64,000 bases of DNA from UBA7672 sp963718145 (GTDB lineage Bacteria > Pseudomonadota > Alphaproteobacteria > Caulobacterales > Hyphomonadaceae), in NCBI GenBank assembly GCA_963718145.1, contig CAVQYJ010000024.1, positions 1 through 64,000 on the forward strand, written 5' to 3'. The position numbers were made by a program, and so were the translations under genes. The notes under the pieces were generated by a model. It had not been told where the DNA came from, did no database searches, and saw nothing but the letters and a program-made list of their open reading frames with translations. Positions 1-7,895 of this stretch are shown in pieces; positions within the stretch are counted from its first letter, which is position 1; each line of letters starts with the position of its first letter.

Positions 1-540
1 GCTCCCGCGACCGGCATCCTTCTAGGCCAACTCAAGGCCGACGTCGGGCCGATGAAGTACGGCTCCATCATCGCGCTGGACGAAACCGACACCGCCGACC
101 CATCGGACTTCTCCCTGGGCAACGGCGCGCCGCCGCAGATGTCGCGGAGATGGTCAAGGAGATGGCGGCCCGGAACGGATGCCGCGCTCCGCAGGTCGTT
201 ATGGACGACGCGCGCGGGCTGCAGTCGGAAACCGTGATCCAACTGTTCCGGCAAACCGGCCTCGCCGCGCACAAACCCTACAAAAGGATCGCGTCGGACA
301 ATGGAACCTGATCCGCCAACTGCTCGCCAACGCCGTCACCGGCGACGGGCCGGGCCTCTACATCACCGAGCGCTGCCGGCATCTGATCGAGACGCTGCCC
401 GAGGCTCCGCGCGGCACACTGCGCGCCGAAGACATCGACCCGAATGGAACCGCGACCACTGGGTCGACGCGCTCGCCTATGGCGTCCGCGAACTGCACGG
501 CAACCGGATCACCAATGGCCGGGTGCAACTTCTCTACTGA
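1..540 (+). pseudogene. Phage terminase large subunit, C-terminal part, frameshifted
   Basis: This is the C-terminal nuclease half of a phage DNA-packaging terminase; the N-terminal ATPase lies left of the window. The coding signal moves through all three forward frames. It runs as KYGSIIALDETDTADPSDF in the first frame, VAEMVKEMAARNGCRAPQVV and VMDDARGLQSETVIQLFRQ in the third from about 141, QWNLIRQLLANAVTGDGPGL in the second from about 300, and DHWVDALAYGVRELHGNRI in the first from about 447 to the stop. The pieces fit a terminase: a nuclease core, then a segment containing RCRHLIETLP and a final DHWVDALAYG block. At least three indels are needed to join them. The lack of internal stops in the coding frames suggests recent damage or assembly errors. 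The family assignment rests on recognised motifs only. Confidence 0.6.
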
Positions 541-551
541 AAGGAGACTTC

Positions 552-1184
552 ATGCCTACCAAAGACACGATCATCCGCATCGACATCCCCGCCGACCATC
601 ACCCGGGTATGCTCAAAGGCGACAGCCTGGGCACGGGCATCGGACGGGAGGCGTTGGCGCACATCTACGACGCCTACGGCAAGATCAACGACGTCGCCCG
701 CGCCGTCGAAGACAAGGGGAGGCTGGCCACCCGCGTCCAGCCGTTCGCCGAGACGGCCATCGCCAAGGCCGATACCCTGCTGGGCAAGCTCCGCGCGCTC
801 GACACGCACCTGCGCAAGGCGGTCAACGAGGCGCTGTCGCCGGTGCAGGTGCCGAACGAGCGATCGGACATCCGATCGTTCTGGCGCTCGCGGAAGTCGC
901 CGTTCACGGAACTCGTGCCGCTGGTCGACGCGGGGGACATGGCCACCATCGGCGCGGTGCTGTCCGGCCCGGCCTACCTCTCCGGGCTCACCGCCGAGCA
1001 GCAAGGCGTCCTGCGAGAGCGGGCGGAACAGGTGATCAGGCCAGACGAGACCGCGCACCTCAAGGAGGTCCGCGCCGCGACGTCCCGGGTCGAGCGGGCG
1101 CTGTCGCACTTCGTCGACACCATGGCCGGCAACCTGCGGTCGTGGCGCGACGACGATCAAAAGCACCTGGAGCAACTGGCATGA
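552..1184 (+). CDS. Hypothetical phage-type protein, 210 aa
   Basis: Intact reading frame starting 12 bp after the terminase stop, with an AAGGAG ribosome site about 7 bp ahead of the ATG. The protein is soluble and helix-rich, with heptad-like stretches around residues 30-110 and 140-210, and has no signal peptide or membrane segment. Its stop overlaps the start of the next gene in an ATGA, so the two are probably translated together. Position directly after a terminase suggests a phage structural or packaging accessory protein, but I recognise no family and assign no function. Confidence 0.55.
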   Translation: MPTKDTIIRIDIPADHHPGMLKGDSLGTGIGREALAHIYDAYGKINDVARAVEDKGRLATRVQPFAETAIAKADTLLGKLRALDTHLRKAVNEALSPVQVPNERSDIRSFWRSRKSPFTELVPLVDAGDMATIGAVLSGPAYLSGLTAEQQGVLRERAEQVIRPDETAHLKEVRAATSRVERALSHFVDTMAGNLRSWRDDDQKHLEQLA

Positions 1185-1532
1185 GCGACATCGATCCCGA
1201 ATACGCTCGGGCCCTGCGCGAGCAGGCGGAAACCCGCGAACAGCTTGCCCACGCGCGCGGCAAGCTGGAGGCGACCCTTGAAGCGTGGGCGCTAGAGCCC
1301 AAGCACGCCGAATTGCTGCGGATGCTGGCGTGGGAGCGCGCGGCACACCTTCCGGTCCAGCGGCGGCAAATTCGTCAACGCGCGCGAAGGCTGGCCCGAG
1401 GGTATCGACCGCGATGGTTTCGTCACCGGCTGGGTGAGGGAGCACATGGCAATGTACGCGGACCTCAAAACGCCCGTGGGGGCCGAGGCACGCCCGGCGG
1501 TGAAAGCATTTCGGAAAGCGCTGGCGCGCTAA
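1181..1532 (+). pseudogene. Hypothetical phage-type protein, frameshifted
   Basis: The ATG overlaps the previous stop (ATGA). The first 50 or so codons encode a helical segment (MSDIDPEYARALREQAETRE onward). From about 1355 the plausible coding sequence continues in the third frame with SGGKFVNAREGWPEGIDRDG and ends at a TAA at 1530-1532. The original frame instead runs into low-complexity arginine- and glycine-rich translation. A single indel near 1350-1360 explains this. No family is recognised; context is the same phage-derived cluster as the terminase. Confidence 0.5.
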
Positions 1533-1716
1533 GTTATCCACAGGCGTCGCACGGGCCGACTCGCGCGCTTTCAGGATTTGCTAACCACAACTGTGCCTGC
1601 TGGCGTGTACACGACCGTCCCCTTCGGGACGGTCGCGTGCTCGGAAGGCAGGACACTTTGCGCGAAACTACGCGCGGGGGGCGGTCCCATCAGCCGTTGC
1701 CTTAGGACCATTTTGG

Positions 1717-1754
1717 CCGCCCTCGCGCTGTAACGCGGGGGCGGTTACTTTTTT
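1717..1754 (+). terminator. Rho-independent terminator after phage-type genes
   Basis: An 11-bp stem (1717-1727 with 1734-1744, one T-G wobble) with a 6-nt loop is followed within 5 bp by a six-T run at 1749-1754. It closes the phage-type gene cluster. A second perfect 9-bp hairpin with a CTTC loop sits upstream at 1613-1634 but has no T run. The rest of 1533-1830 holds no gene that I can see. Confidence 0.8.
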
Positions 1755-1830
1755 GTCGAGATCGCGTAGCGCAAAACACGACAAAAAACCCTCTTTGTAA
1801 TACGCCACCTACTCGGTAAATACGGAGTTA

Positions 1831-2049
1831 ATGAAGCGCGAGAAGCCTCTGTCCCTTCGTTTCTCGGCCAGAACCCTTTGGTTCCTGGACGCGCTCAAAG
1901 ACTCCGGCGGCTACGGCGAGACCAGATCGGAGATAGTCCGGAAATTTGTGCTGGAAGGGATCGGGCGGGCGCAGACCACCAACCACATTCCTCGTTCGGT
2001 GCGCGGCGTCGACGAGATTCCAGCACCCTCACATGACGACGACTCGTGA
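1831..2049 (+). CDS. Small ribbon-helix-helix (CopG-like) protein
   Basis: 72-residue protein. Residues 7-45 fit a ribbon-helix-helix DNA-binding fold: a short beta strand (PLSLRFSA), a helix (RTLWFLDALKDSG), then the typical turn and second helix (YGETRSEIVRKFVLEGI). Such proteins act as dimeric repressors or antitoxins. The tail is polar and acidic, ending in HDDDS. It is preceded by its own short leader after a terminator, so it is transcribed separately from the phage genes. No toxin partner is seen next to it; the following genes are on the opposite strand. Confidence 0.6.
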   Translation: MKREKPLSLRFSARTLWFLDALKDSGGYGETRSEIVRKFVLEGIGRAQTTNHIPRSVRGVDEIPAPSHDDDS

Positions 2050-2062
2050 CGCCATTCAGGCT

Positions 2063-2446
2063 TCACTGGCCGGAGTTCAGCGGTTGCGGAACGCCCTTCA
2101 GATTTGGATGCGCCTTGATGTCCGTCAGCGGGAATTTGAGGATGGTTGCGCCGCGATCCTTGTCGCGATCTATCTTGTAGGCGATCCAGTCGGCCAAGAG
2201 CTTGTCGAGTGCACTTTTTAGGACTGACGTAACCACCTCTTGGACTTCGAGACTTACGACTAAGTATCGATAGTCGCCGCGTCTAAATCTCGCGTACCGC
2301 TCCAGTCGCCTGTTGTCAGGTATCTCGCGAATGACCGCCTCAATGCGCTCTTTCGCTTTCCGAATGTGAGCTGCAACGTCTTCGAGTTGCTTCGCCTTGG
2401 TCTCGCTTTCTGGGTCGATCTCTGGAACGCTGCGAAGTGTTGCGAC
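2063..2446 (-). pseudogene. Conserved-looking coding stretch with no start codon, after an in-frame TGA
   Basis: On the minus strand an open frame of 127 codons runs from 2446 to a TGA at 2063-2065. It reads VATLRSVPEIDPESETKAKQ, then helical segments containing LEDVAAHIRKAKERIEAVI and YRYLVVSLEVQEVVTSVL, ending near LKGVPQPLNSGQ. Composition is clearly protein-like. It has no start codon near its beginning. It is in the same frame as the preceding VWA gene and is separated from it only by the TGA at 2447-2449. Either the TGA is a nonsense change in one longer protein, or this is a second gene whose ATG (overlapping the TGA as ATGA) has been put out of frame by an indel. Function unknown. Confidence 0.45.
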
Positions 2447-3707
2447 TCATTTTCGCTCGCTGTCCCGCGCCGATATTTCCTGAATCTGATTCAATTCCAG
2501 CAAGTCTTTTCGCCTCTGTGATTTCCGCTGGCGTTCCTGGTTGTCACGAAGCGCTTTCTTCTCCTCCTCCTTCTCCGCTCTGTATTCTTCTGACAGCGTG
2601 TCTCGACGAAGCAGATACAGGTCCCAAAACTTGATGAGTGCCCAACCCACAAATCCAAGGAGCATTGCCGGGAGAAACTTTGAACCAAAGCTACCCCTGC
2701 AAACCACCACAACCCTCCCGCTCCTTGCTCCAAACTACCGGGGAAAAAGGTGGCCGACGCCAATAGGGAAGCGAGCAGAACCCCGATGAGAATGAAGATC
2801 GGCGACTTCGGAATCTTCCAAACATCGCCCTTTCTCGGGTCTACCTCGTCCTGCGTCGACCCGTCCCCGCCTTTGGTGGTGGCAGTTGTCACAGAAGCTG
2901 GATCGGGTTCATCAGCTATCGCGGCAGCGGCGCCTTTCGCGGCCCTGTTACGCTTTCGCTTCTCCTCGTCGATCAAATGGTGCCGCCACGTGGCGATACC
3001 GAGGACAAACACCGCTGCAACTAGGAAGCCCACTACAATCAGAACCAAATCGACCCACAGCCAAGGATACTTCTCCTCGGGCAACACCGCCTGCCCACGC
3101 TGGGGGTTCGTTTTCAGCCCTGCCGACACGGCCGAAGGCGACCACCATGTCGGCCAAGACGCGGCCAACAACGGCGATGGATTTTGGACGGGCTGACGCG
3201 CGCTCCATCGGCACGCCAGCTTGTCGCCATTCTCCGGCTCCGGCTTGATCGGCTCAAACTGCAGTTCGATGTTCTTGTAGGCGCTCAGATACCTTGTCAT
3301 GACGTCGCATGGATCGACGGCGGCGCAACTATTTCCGCCATCACTGAATACGACGACCTTTCCGCCGGTCTTGCTGGCTGCTTTGAACGCGGCCTCTAGC
3401 GCGTATCCCAAAGGCGTGCCGTCCTTGAGTGTCTGCAGCTCTTTTTCATCGAGGGTTTGCCCTGCTCGCTTTCCCTCGGGCATGGGGACTGAAGGCTCTG
3501 CACAGAGCCCGGAGAAGTACGTTGTCGAGACCAGCGCGCCGTCCGGAAGATCCAACAAGACTTTGTTGGCAAGAGCCTTGGCGATCTCGCTTCTGCCGGT
3601 CCCCTTCGTAGCCATCGACGTGGATGTGTCGACCACCAAGTAGGTGGGCTGTGCGAACGCGCTCGGCGCTAGCAGCAGTGCAAACGGCAGACGATGACCG
3701 CGCGCAT
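2447..3707 (-). pseudogene. VWA-domain membrane protein, frameshifted
   Basis: Signal peptide (LPFALLLAPSAFAQ) followed at once by a von Willebrand factor A domain with the metal-site motif DTSTS (strand reads TYLVVDTSTSM) and a second core strand VVVFSDGGNS. After a proline-rich linker there are membrane segments around WLWVDLVLIVVGFLVAAVF and SPIFILIGVLLASLLASAT. The frame must then shift near 2705 to reach a third membrane segment (FLPAMLLGFVGWALIKFW) and a charged coiled coil ending SARDSERK. The natural ATG, at 3705-3707 after a GGGAGGGG ribosome site, is also out of frame with the signal peptide, so a second indel lies near 3690. The likely role is an exported metal-dependent adhesion or scaffold domain anchored in the inner membrane; the partner is unknown. 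Confidence 0.55.
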
Positions 3708-3841
3708 TGTCCCCTCCCGACAACTTGCAGACGTACACTAGCCGAAGCTGCCCTCGCTAACCCCGCGCGACGGCAGTTCGATGCACAGCATTCGTCGAAT
3801 CGAATGTTCGCTGTTTGTTCTAACAATGTCAAGATGGGCGG

Positions 3842-4259
3842 ATGTCGATGTCCGATCCATACCCGCTCGTCGTTCGTGACATCATCATGCAAGCGCTGGC
3901 GCACTCGCCGGAATTGCTGACGGCTGACATGGGCGGCAACAGGCGCGCGGCGCCTACTGCCGACATTGCCGAGCGCATCGCCAGCGAGTCGCAGCCAACG
4001 GCTTCCTGCCTCCCGATGCGCGGTTAGAGGAAGGCGTTGTGTTCCAGACAGTGGACTATGTTGTGCGCCGCATCCCGGAAGCCGCGCTACGCACCGCAAG
4101 CAGTCTTGGTACACGCGGGAGGAGTGGCTGGAGTCGCCTGGCTGCGCTGTTTCTCGCCACATCATCCACGGACTAGAGGAGCGGGGTTATCGCATCACCA
4201 AGTCGTTCGTATCGGCCAAACCTCATGGAAGCAGCTTCGGGGAAAAGGCCGAGCGATGA
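3842..4259 (+). pseudogene. Small hypothetical gene spread over three frames
   Basis: Starts with MSMSDPYPLVVRDIIMQALA and stays coding through TADIAERIASES. It then continues in another frame as ARLEEGVVFQTVDYVVRRIP and finishes in a third as YTREEWLESPGCAVSRHIIH to FGEKAER and a stop at 4257-4259. Two indels (near 4000 and 4090) would rejoin a protein of about 138 residues. The stop overlaps the ATG of the next frame. No family is recognised; the position suggests a mobile-element gene. Confidence 0.4.
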
Positions 4260-4471
4260 ACCCAACGGCGCGGGACATCGCGGACCGCGTTCGCTCCTGG
4301 CTAGATGCGGCACCACGCACTACAGCGACAACAGCCACGGCGGCGCGGGAGGTTAGTAGTTGTGAGTTTGAATCGGGTCGGCTCGGCTTTTCAACGTCTC
4401 CCACTGGAAATCGTACCGATCATTGGCGATCCAGTCATTGGGGTACTTCAGCAAGAAGTAGTTTGGATTGA
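4256..4471 (+). CDS. Short hypothetical frame, possibly truncated
   Basis: The ATG overlaps the previous stop (ATGA), as expected for a coupled gene, and the first 20 residues (MNPTARDIADRVRSWLDAAP) look like a real helical start. Beyond about 4330 the translation becomes low-complexity and it overlaps the end of an opposite-strand gene. It may be a gene cut short when that neighbour arrived. No function can be given. Confidence 0.25.
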   Translation: MNPTARDIADRVRSWLDAAPRTTATTATAAREVSSCEFESGRLGFSTSPTGNRTDHWRSSHWGTSARSSLD

Positions 4472-5094
4472 ATCCTCGAAACCATCTTCCGGACCAGTCC
4501 AAACCATTACGCGCGACGATGGTCCAAATCGTCCCAGCCAAACTGCGATGCGAGCAAGACGGCAAGTCCTGAGAACGCGTCCATCAGATTCGCGAAATTC
4601 GCCCGAGCGAACTCGTTGTGTCGGTCGTGTTTGACTGCGTTGTAGTCTTGGTACCAGGAAAGGCTCCAACCCGTCTTCCATCGTCTAAAGGGAATGCGCG
4701 TGTGTTCAGTGCCGTGCCACAGCGGCGCTTTCACCTCGTATCCAGATAAGCGGTGCGTTGCCTCAAGCTTTGCGTAGTCCTGTACGTTCCAGCCATGTGC
4801 TTTGCAAAAGCCATTTTCTCTTAGGATCGCTTTGCAGTTGGCTTCCACTTCGACGCACGTTCGAACCAGCAGTTCGTGAATGCGATAGGAGTAGCTTTTG
4901 AGGTTCTCGTCTGCCGGTTCGACGTAGTCAAAAAGCTGCAGCAAGTCCTTTTGCAGCAAAAGGTAGGCGCGAATGTATTGCTCGGGTGCTATCGCGTACT
5001 CCGGGTGACGAACGTATTGCCCATTGCCGTCGTCGGCATAGCTGCCGTTCTTGAGTTGCCTGAAGGTACGCTTGAATGGTTTGGCAACCGGCAT
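4353..5094 (-). pseudogene. HEPN-like helical protein, one frameshift
   Basis: The first 180 residues run from MPVAKPFKRTFRQLKNGSYA through long helices (AYLLLQKDLLQLFDYVEPA, SYRIHELLVRTCVEVEANCK) to the motif YNAVKHDRHNEFARANFANL. That block, with a conserved N-x3-H and flanking basic residues between two helices, resembles HEPN-fold families such as those linked to DUF4145. Near 4530 the frame shifts; the better continuation is TIWTIVARNGLDWSGRW to SRADPIQTHNY and a stop at 4353. It starts 17 bp after the DUF4145 stop on the same strand, so the two probably formed an operon. The HEPN assignment is an inference from motif pattern only. Confidence 0.45.
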
Positions 5095-5111
5095 TTCCGG
5101 CCTCTGTTTCC

Positions 5112-5518
5112 CTACTTCCCGTCTCGCTTTTCAATCGCCTTCAAGCTGGCTTCTGGCAACTGCTTGTACATCTCGTCGATGTGCTTCGGCTGCGTGATCA
5201 TGATTTCCGTGACGAGGTTCACGAGACCGAATAGCTTTTCGGCGGTCGCACGGTCGTCGCTCAAGTCCATTTGCCCAGGGTGCACCGCGTTGTTTCCGAC
5301 CACTCTAACAACGTCGAGCGCCTTCTGTACGCGGGGATCCAGCCCTTTTTTGACGAGACACGCGATGTCGTCATCGATATTCTTTCCCCTCTCCCCCAAC
5401 TTTGCGCACAGCTTTTGTATGCATAGGCGCAGAAGCGCTGCAGCCCCTCTGGGGGATAGGCTGAGGATCGTCCTCGCCTCTTCGTAGTCTCGTTTGAGTT
5501 CATCGGGCAGGTCCGAGT
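5112..5518 (-). pseudogene. DUF4145 protein, C-terminal part (split by IS3 element)
   Basis: Encodes the DUF4145 domain: DLPDELKRDYEEARTILSLS, RGAAALLRLCIQKLCAKLGE, GKNIDDDIACLVKKGLDPRV and the hallmark VVRVVGNNAVHPGQMD, ending KAIEKRDGK. The N-terminal part is at 6840-7237. Joining the two across one copy of the AGT target duplication gives GPEGNSDLPDELKRDY in a single frame, so the insertion interrupted a single gene. DUF4145 proteins are helical, HEPN-related, and often found with mobile or defence genes; no biochemical activity can be claimed here. It has no start of its own, so it is dead or depends on IS transcription. Confidence 0.8.
5516..5518. repeat. Left target-site duplication (AGT) of the IS3 element
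   Basis: AGT at 5516-5518 and again at 6840-6842, immediately outside the two inverted repeats. A 3-bp duplication is usual for the IS3 family. Keeping one copy restores the DUF4145 frame. Confidence 0.8.
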
Positions 5519-5545
5519 TGAACCGCGCCGGGTTTCCCGGAGGCT
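5519..5545. repeat. Left inverted repeat of IS3 element
   Basis: Begins TGAACCGCG and ends CCGGAGGCT; pairs with 6813-6839 in inverted orientation with two mismatches (positions 9 and 16). Confidence 0.85.
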
Positions 5546-5568
5546 CCAACTCTTGAGAAGATGGAGCC

Positions 5569-5898
5569 ATGACAAGCAAGACGACGACCGAAGTATCCGC
5601 CTGAGGTGCGCGAGCGCGCGGTGCGGATGGTGCTGGAGCACGGGGCGAGCACGCCTCGCAATGGGCGGCGATCGTCTCGATCGCGGCGAAGATCGGCTGC
5701 ACGGCGGAGACGCTGCGGAAGTGGGTGCGGCAGGCCGAGCGCGACCGGGGCGCACGGCCGGGGCTGACGACCGACGAGCGCGAGCGGATGAAGGCGCTGG
5801 AGCGGGAGAACCGCGAGCTGCGCCAGGCCAACGAGATCCTGCGCAAGGCGTCGGCGTATTTTGCGCAGGCGGAGCTCGACCGCCGGTTCAAGCCATGA
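5569..5898 (+). pseudogene. IS3 transposase orfA (helix-turn-helix subunit), frameshifted
   Basis: A typical orfA of about 108 residues can be read if two indels are allowed. After MTSK the frame shifts to YPPEVRERAVRMVLEHG, and shifts again near 5655 to EHASQWAAIVSIAAKIG, followed by the leucine-zipper stretch RERMKALERENRELRQAN and a stop at 5896-5898. The first part is the IS3 helix-turn-helix for terminal repeat binding; the second mediates dimer contact with orfB. The stop overlaps the orfB ATG in ATGA. Confidence 0.75.
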
Positions 5899-6800
5899 TC
5901 GCCTTCATCGACGATCACCGCGGGGCGTACGGGGTCGAGCCGATCTGCAGGGTGCTGCCGATCGCCCCGTCGACCTATCATGCGCATGCCGCGCGGCGGC
6001 GCCGACCCGATCAAGCGCCGCCGCGCGTCCGGCGCGATGAGGCGCTGAAGCCGCAGATTCGGCGGGTCTTGGAGCGAGAACTTCCGGGTCTACGGCGTGC
6101 GCAAGGTCTGGCGGCAGCTGCTGCGCGAGGGCTTCGAGGTCGCGCGCTGCACCGTCGCCCGCCTGATGCGGCCATGGGCCTGCAAGGCGTCGTCCGCGGC
6201 AAGCCGTCAGAACCACGATCAGCGACAAGGCGGCGCCCTGTCCGCTCGACCGGGTGAACCGGCAGTTCCAGGCGCCGGCGCCCGAACGGGCTCTGGGTCT
6301 CCGACTTCACCTACGTCGCCACCTGGGCGGGCTTCGTCTACGTCGCCTTCGTCATCGACGCCTACGCCCGGCGCATCGTCGGCTGGCGCGTGTCGCGGAC
6401 GGCGCAGGCCGGCTTCGTGCTCGATGCGCTGGAGCAGGCGCTGCATGACCGCAGGCCGGTCCCCGGCGGCGGCCTCGTCCACCACAGCGACCGCGGCATC
6501 CAATACCTCTCGATCCGCTACACCGAGCGCCTCGCCGAGGCCGGCATCGAGCCTTCGGTCGGCAGCGTCGGCGACAGCTACGACAACGCCCTCGCCGAGA
6601 CGATCAACGGCCTCTTCAAGACCGAGGTCATCCGCCGGCGCGGGCCGTGGCGCTCGCTTCGAGGCCGTCGAGTTCGCCACCCTCGAATGGGTCGACTGGT
6701 TCAACAACCGCCGCCTGCTCGAGCCCATCGGCAACATCCCGCCCGCCGAAGCCGAAGCCGCTACTATGCCATGCTGGAGAACCACGCCATGGCCGCGTGA
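5895..6800 (+). pseudogene. IS3 transposase orfB (DDE integrase), several frameshifts
   Basis: Starts MIAFIDDHRGAYGVEPIC. Recognisable later blocks lie in different frames: FRVYGVRKVWRQLLREGF, VSDFTYVATWAGFVYVAFVI (first catalytic Asp), GLVHHSDRGIQYLSIRY (second Asp), VGDSYDNALAETINGLFKTE (catalytic Glu) and FATLEWVDWFNNRRLLEPIG. The DDE residues are all present. At least six indels (near 6000, 6080, 6170, 6210, 6290, 6655 and 6760) split the frame, while the blocks themselves lack stop codons and look unmutated. Confidence 0.8.
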
Positions 6801-6812
6801 CTCAAACCAAAC

Positions 6813-6839
6813 AGCCTCCGGGATACCCGGGGCGGTTCA
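6813..6839. repeat. Right inverted repeat of IS3 element
   Basis: Inverted partner of 5519-5545; ends in GGTTCA and is followed directly by the AGT duplication at 6840-6842. Confidence 0.85.
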
Positions 6840-7237
6840 AGTTGCCCTCGGGGCCGTCCAACTCCGAGGGCCACATGAGCCGATCGGATATCCAAATGGA
6901 GATGTCGTTGCAGTTGAAACACCGCGAGAAAGAGAGGTTGTGCACCTGGTAGTCGTAGTGCTTACCGTTGTGCTCCAGGAACGGACGACCTCTCGCCATT
7001 CTCTTCACCCCATGCACGCAACTTGTCTCGATCAGCTTCGCTCTCAACCTGTTCGTAGTCAGCGTCTGCAAGCATGCGTGACGTGACAATGTAGGGTGTC
7101 TGGTCCTTTGCTAGGTATTCCGCCTGAACTGCGAGCCATGACTGCTTCGCGAGGGCACCGCAGTGCGGACAATTGAACGCGGTCACATCGATGGCAGGTG
7201 AGACGTGTTTCCCAGTTGTGCCCATGAAGGTCCCCAA
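6840..7237 (-). pseudogene. DUF4145 protein, N-terminal zinc-finger part (split by IS3 element)
   Basis: Encodes the start MGTFMGTTGK and the first half of a zinc ribbon (FNCPHCGALAK). After a probable indel near 6995 it continues as PFLEHNGKHYDYQVHNLSF with the second cysteine pair CFNCN, then SDRLMWPSELDGPEGN at the IS junction. This layout (CxxC, spacer, CxxC, then the helical domain at 5112-5518) is usual for DUF4145 proteins. Its start lies 11 bp from the 3' end of the tRNA-Arg, at the edge of the island. Confidence 0.7.
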
Positions 7238-7247
7238 ATGATTTCTT

Positions 7248-7324
7248 TGGCGATCCCGGCAGGACTTGAACCTGCAACCGCTCGCTTAGAAGGCGAGTGC
7301 TCTATCCAGTTGAGCTACGGGGTC
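7248..7324 (-). tRNA. tRNA-Arg (anticodon TCT)
   Basis: A 77-nt cloverleaf including an encoded CCA. The anticodon loop in CTCGC-CTTCTAA-GCGAG gives TCT, and the T arm reads GCAGGTTCAAGTCCTGC. The acceptor stem GACCCCG/CGGGATC has a C-A mismatch at pair 3-70. The neighbouring partial copy has T there and would pair perfectly. This gene marks the island boundary and looks like the integration site. Confidence 0.85.
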
Positions 7325-7406
7325 GTTGGAACGGTTCGATACACGGTTCGGAGCCGACCGCAGCCACCTAAGCCACACTAATCACATCGATTTCGCGACC
7401 AGAGCC

Positions 7407-7450
7407 ACCGCTTAGAAGGCGGGTGCTCTATCCAGTTGAGCTACGGGATC
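7407..7450 (-). pseudogene. Partial second tRNA-Arg (5' half)
   Basis: Repeats the 5' half of the tRNA-Arg at 7248-7324: acceptor strand GATCCCG, D arm and the same anticodon loop CTTCTAA, with anticodon stem CCCGC/GCGGT. Homology ends just after the anticodon arm and no T arm follows. It lies about 80 bp from the complete tRNA on the same strand. It is best read as the tRNA half left behind by integration of an element, or by later recombination, at this site. Confidence 0.75.
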
Positions 7451-7529
7451 ACGCGCAGTGACTGCGTCTTAGTCGGGTTCAGGCCGCCCGGCCAGATCAG
7501 GGCCAGACCAGCGCAAGTTCAGGGCCAGA

Positions 7530-7835
7530 TCAGTGCGTCCAGGGCCGCTTGCGGCCGGCGGCAAAGTTGTCCGCATAGGCCTTGATCACCCGTCTGGGCT
7601 CGCGCGCCTCTGTCACCTGGAAGGGAATGCCCTGCCGCCTGGCGAACTCGATCGCCTCCTCGCGGGTCTCGAACCACATGCGCAACTGGCTGTTGGTGTC
7701 GGCATTGCTGATCCAGCCCATCAGGGGGTCGACCGTGCGCGCCGTTTCGCTCTCGAACTCGAGCAGCCAGTCCTTCGACTTGGCCTGGCCCGACTGCATG
7801 GCGTTCCGGGCAGGACGATAGATGCGGGCCATCAT
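7530..7835 (-). CDS. Complex I accessory subunit, NDUFS4-like
   Basis: 101-residue protein of the ETC complex I subunit region family (NDUFS4/18 kDa homologue). It shows the family pattern: ARIYRPARNAMQSGQAKSK at the start, DPLMGWISNADTNSQLRM in the middle, then EEAIEFARRQGIPFQVTE and YADNFAAGRK at the end. In alphaproteobacteria this small protein binds the peripheral arm of NADH:ubiquinone oxidoreductase and supports its assembly or stability. It is a single gene, not in an nuo operon. Two ATG codons lie in tandem at the start. It is the first clearly chromosomal gene next to the tRNA-Arg boundary. Confidence 0.88.
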   Translation of the reverse strand: MMARIYRPARNAMQSGQAKSKDWLLEFESETARTVDPLMGWISNADTNSQLRMWFETREEAIEFARRQGIPFQVTEAREPRRVIKAYADNFAAGRKRPWTH

Positions 7836-7895
7836 GGGCAGGCGACTCCGTTTGCGGAGGCTATGTGGCCCGAAAGGCGTTAGAACTCAACTCCG

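Larger units (their letters stand above)
5519..6839 (+). mobile_element. IS3-family insertion sequence, 1321 bp
   Basis: Bounded by 27-bp inverted repeats that match at 25 of 27 positions, start with TG and end with CA. It has a 3-bp target duplication and carries overlapping orfA and orfB transposase frames in the plus direction. Size and organisation are typical of the family. It sits inside a DUF4145 gene on the opposite strand. Both transposase frames carry several single-base indels, so as written the element cannot make transposase. The clean ends and exact duplication argue for recent insertion, which fits poorly with such heavy decay and favours base-call errors. Confidence 0.88.

Noticed and set aside
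2447..2449. TGA read as selenocysteine in the VWA gene
   Set aside because: No SECIS-like hairpin is evident after the TGA and no selenoprotein features surround it; a nonsense change or indel is simpler.
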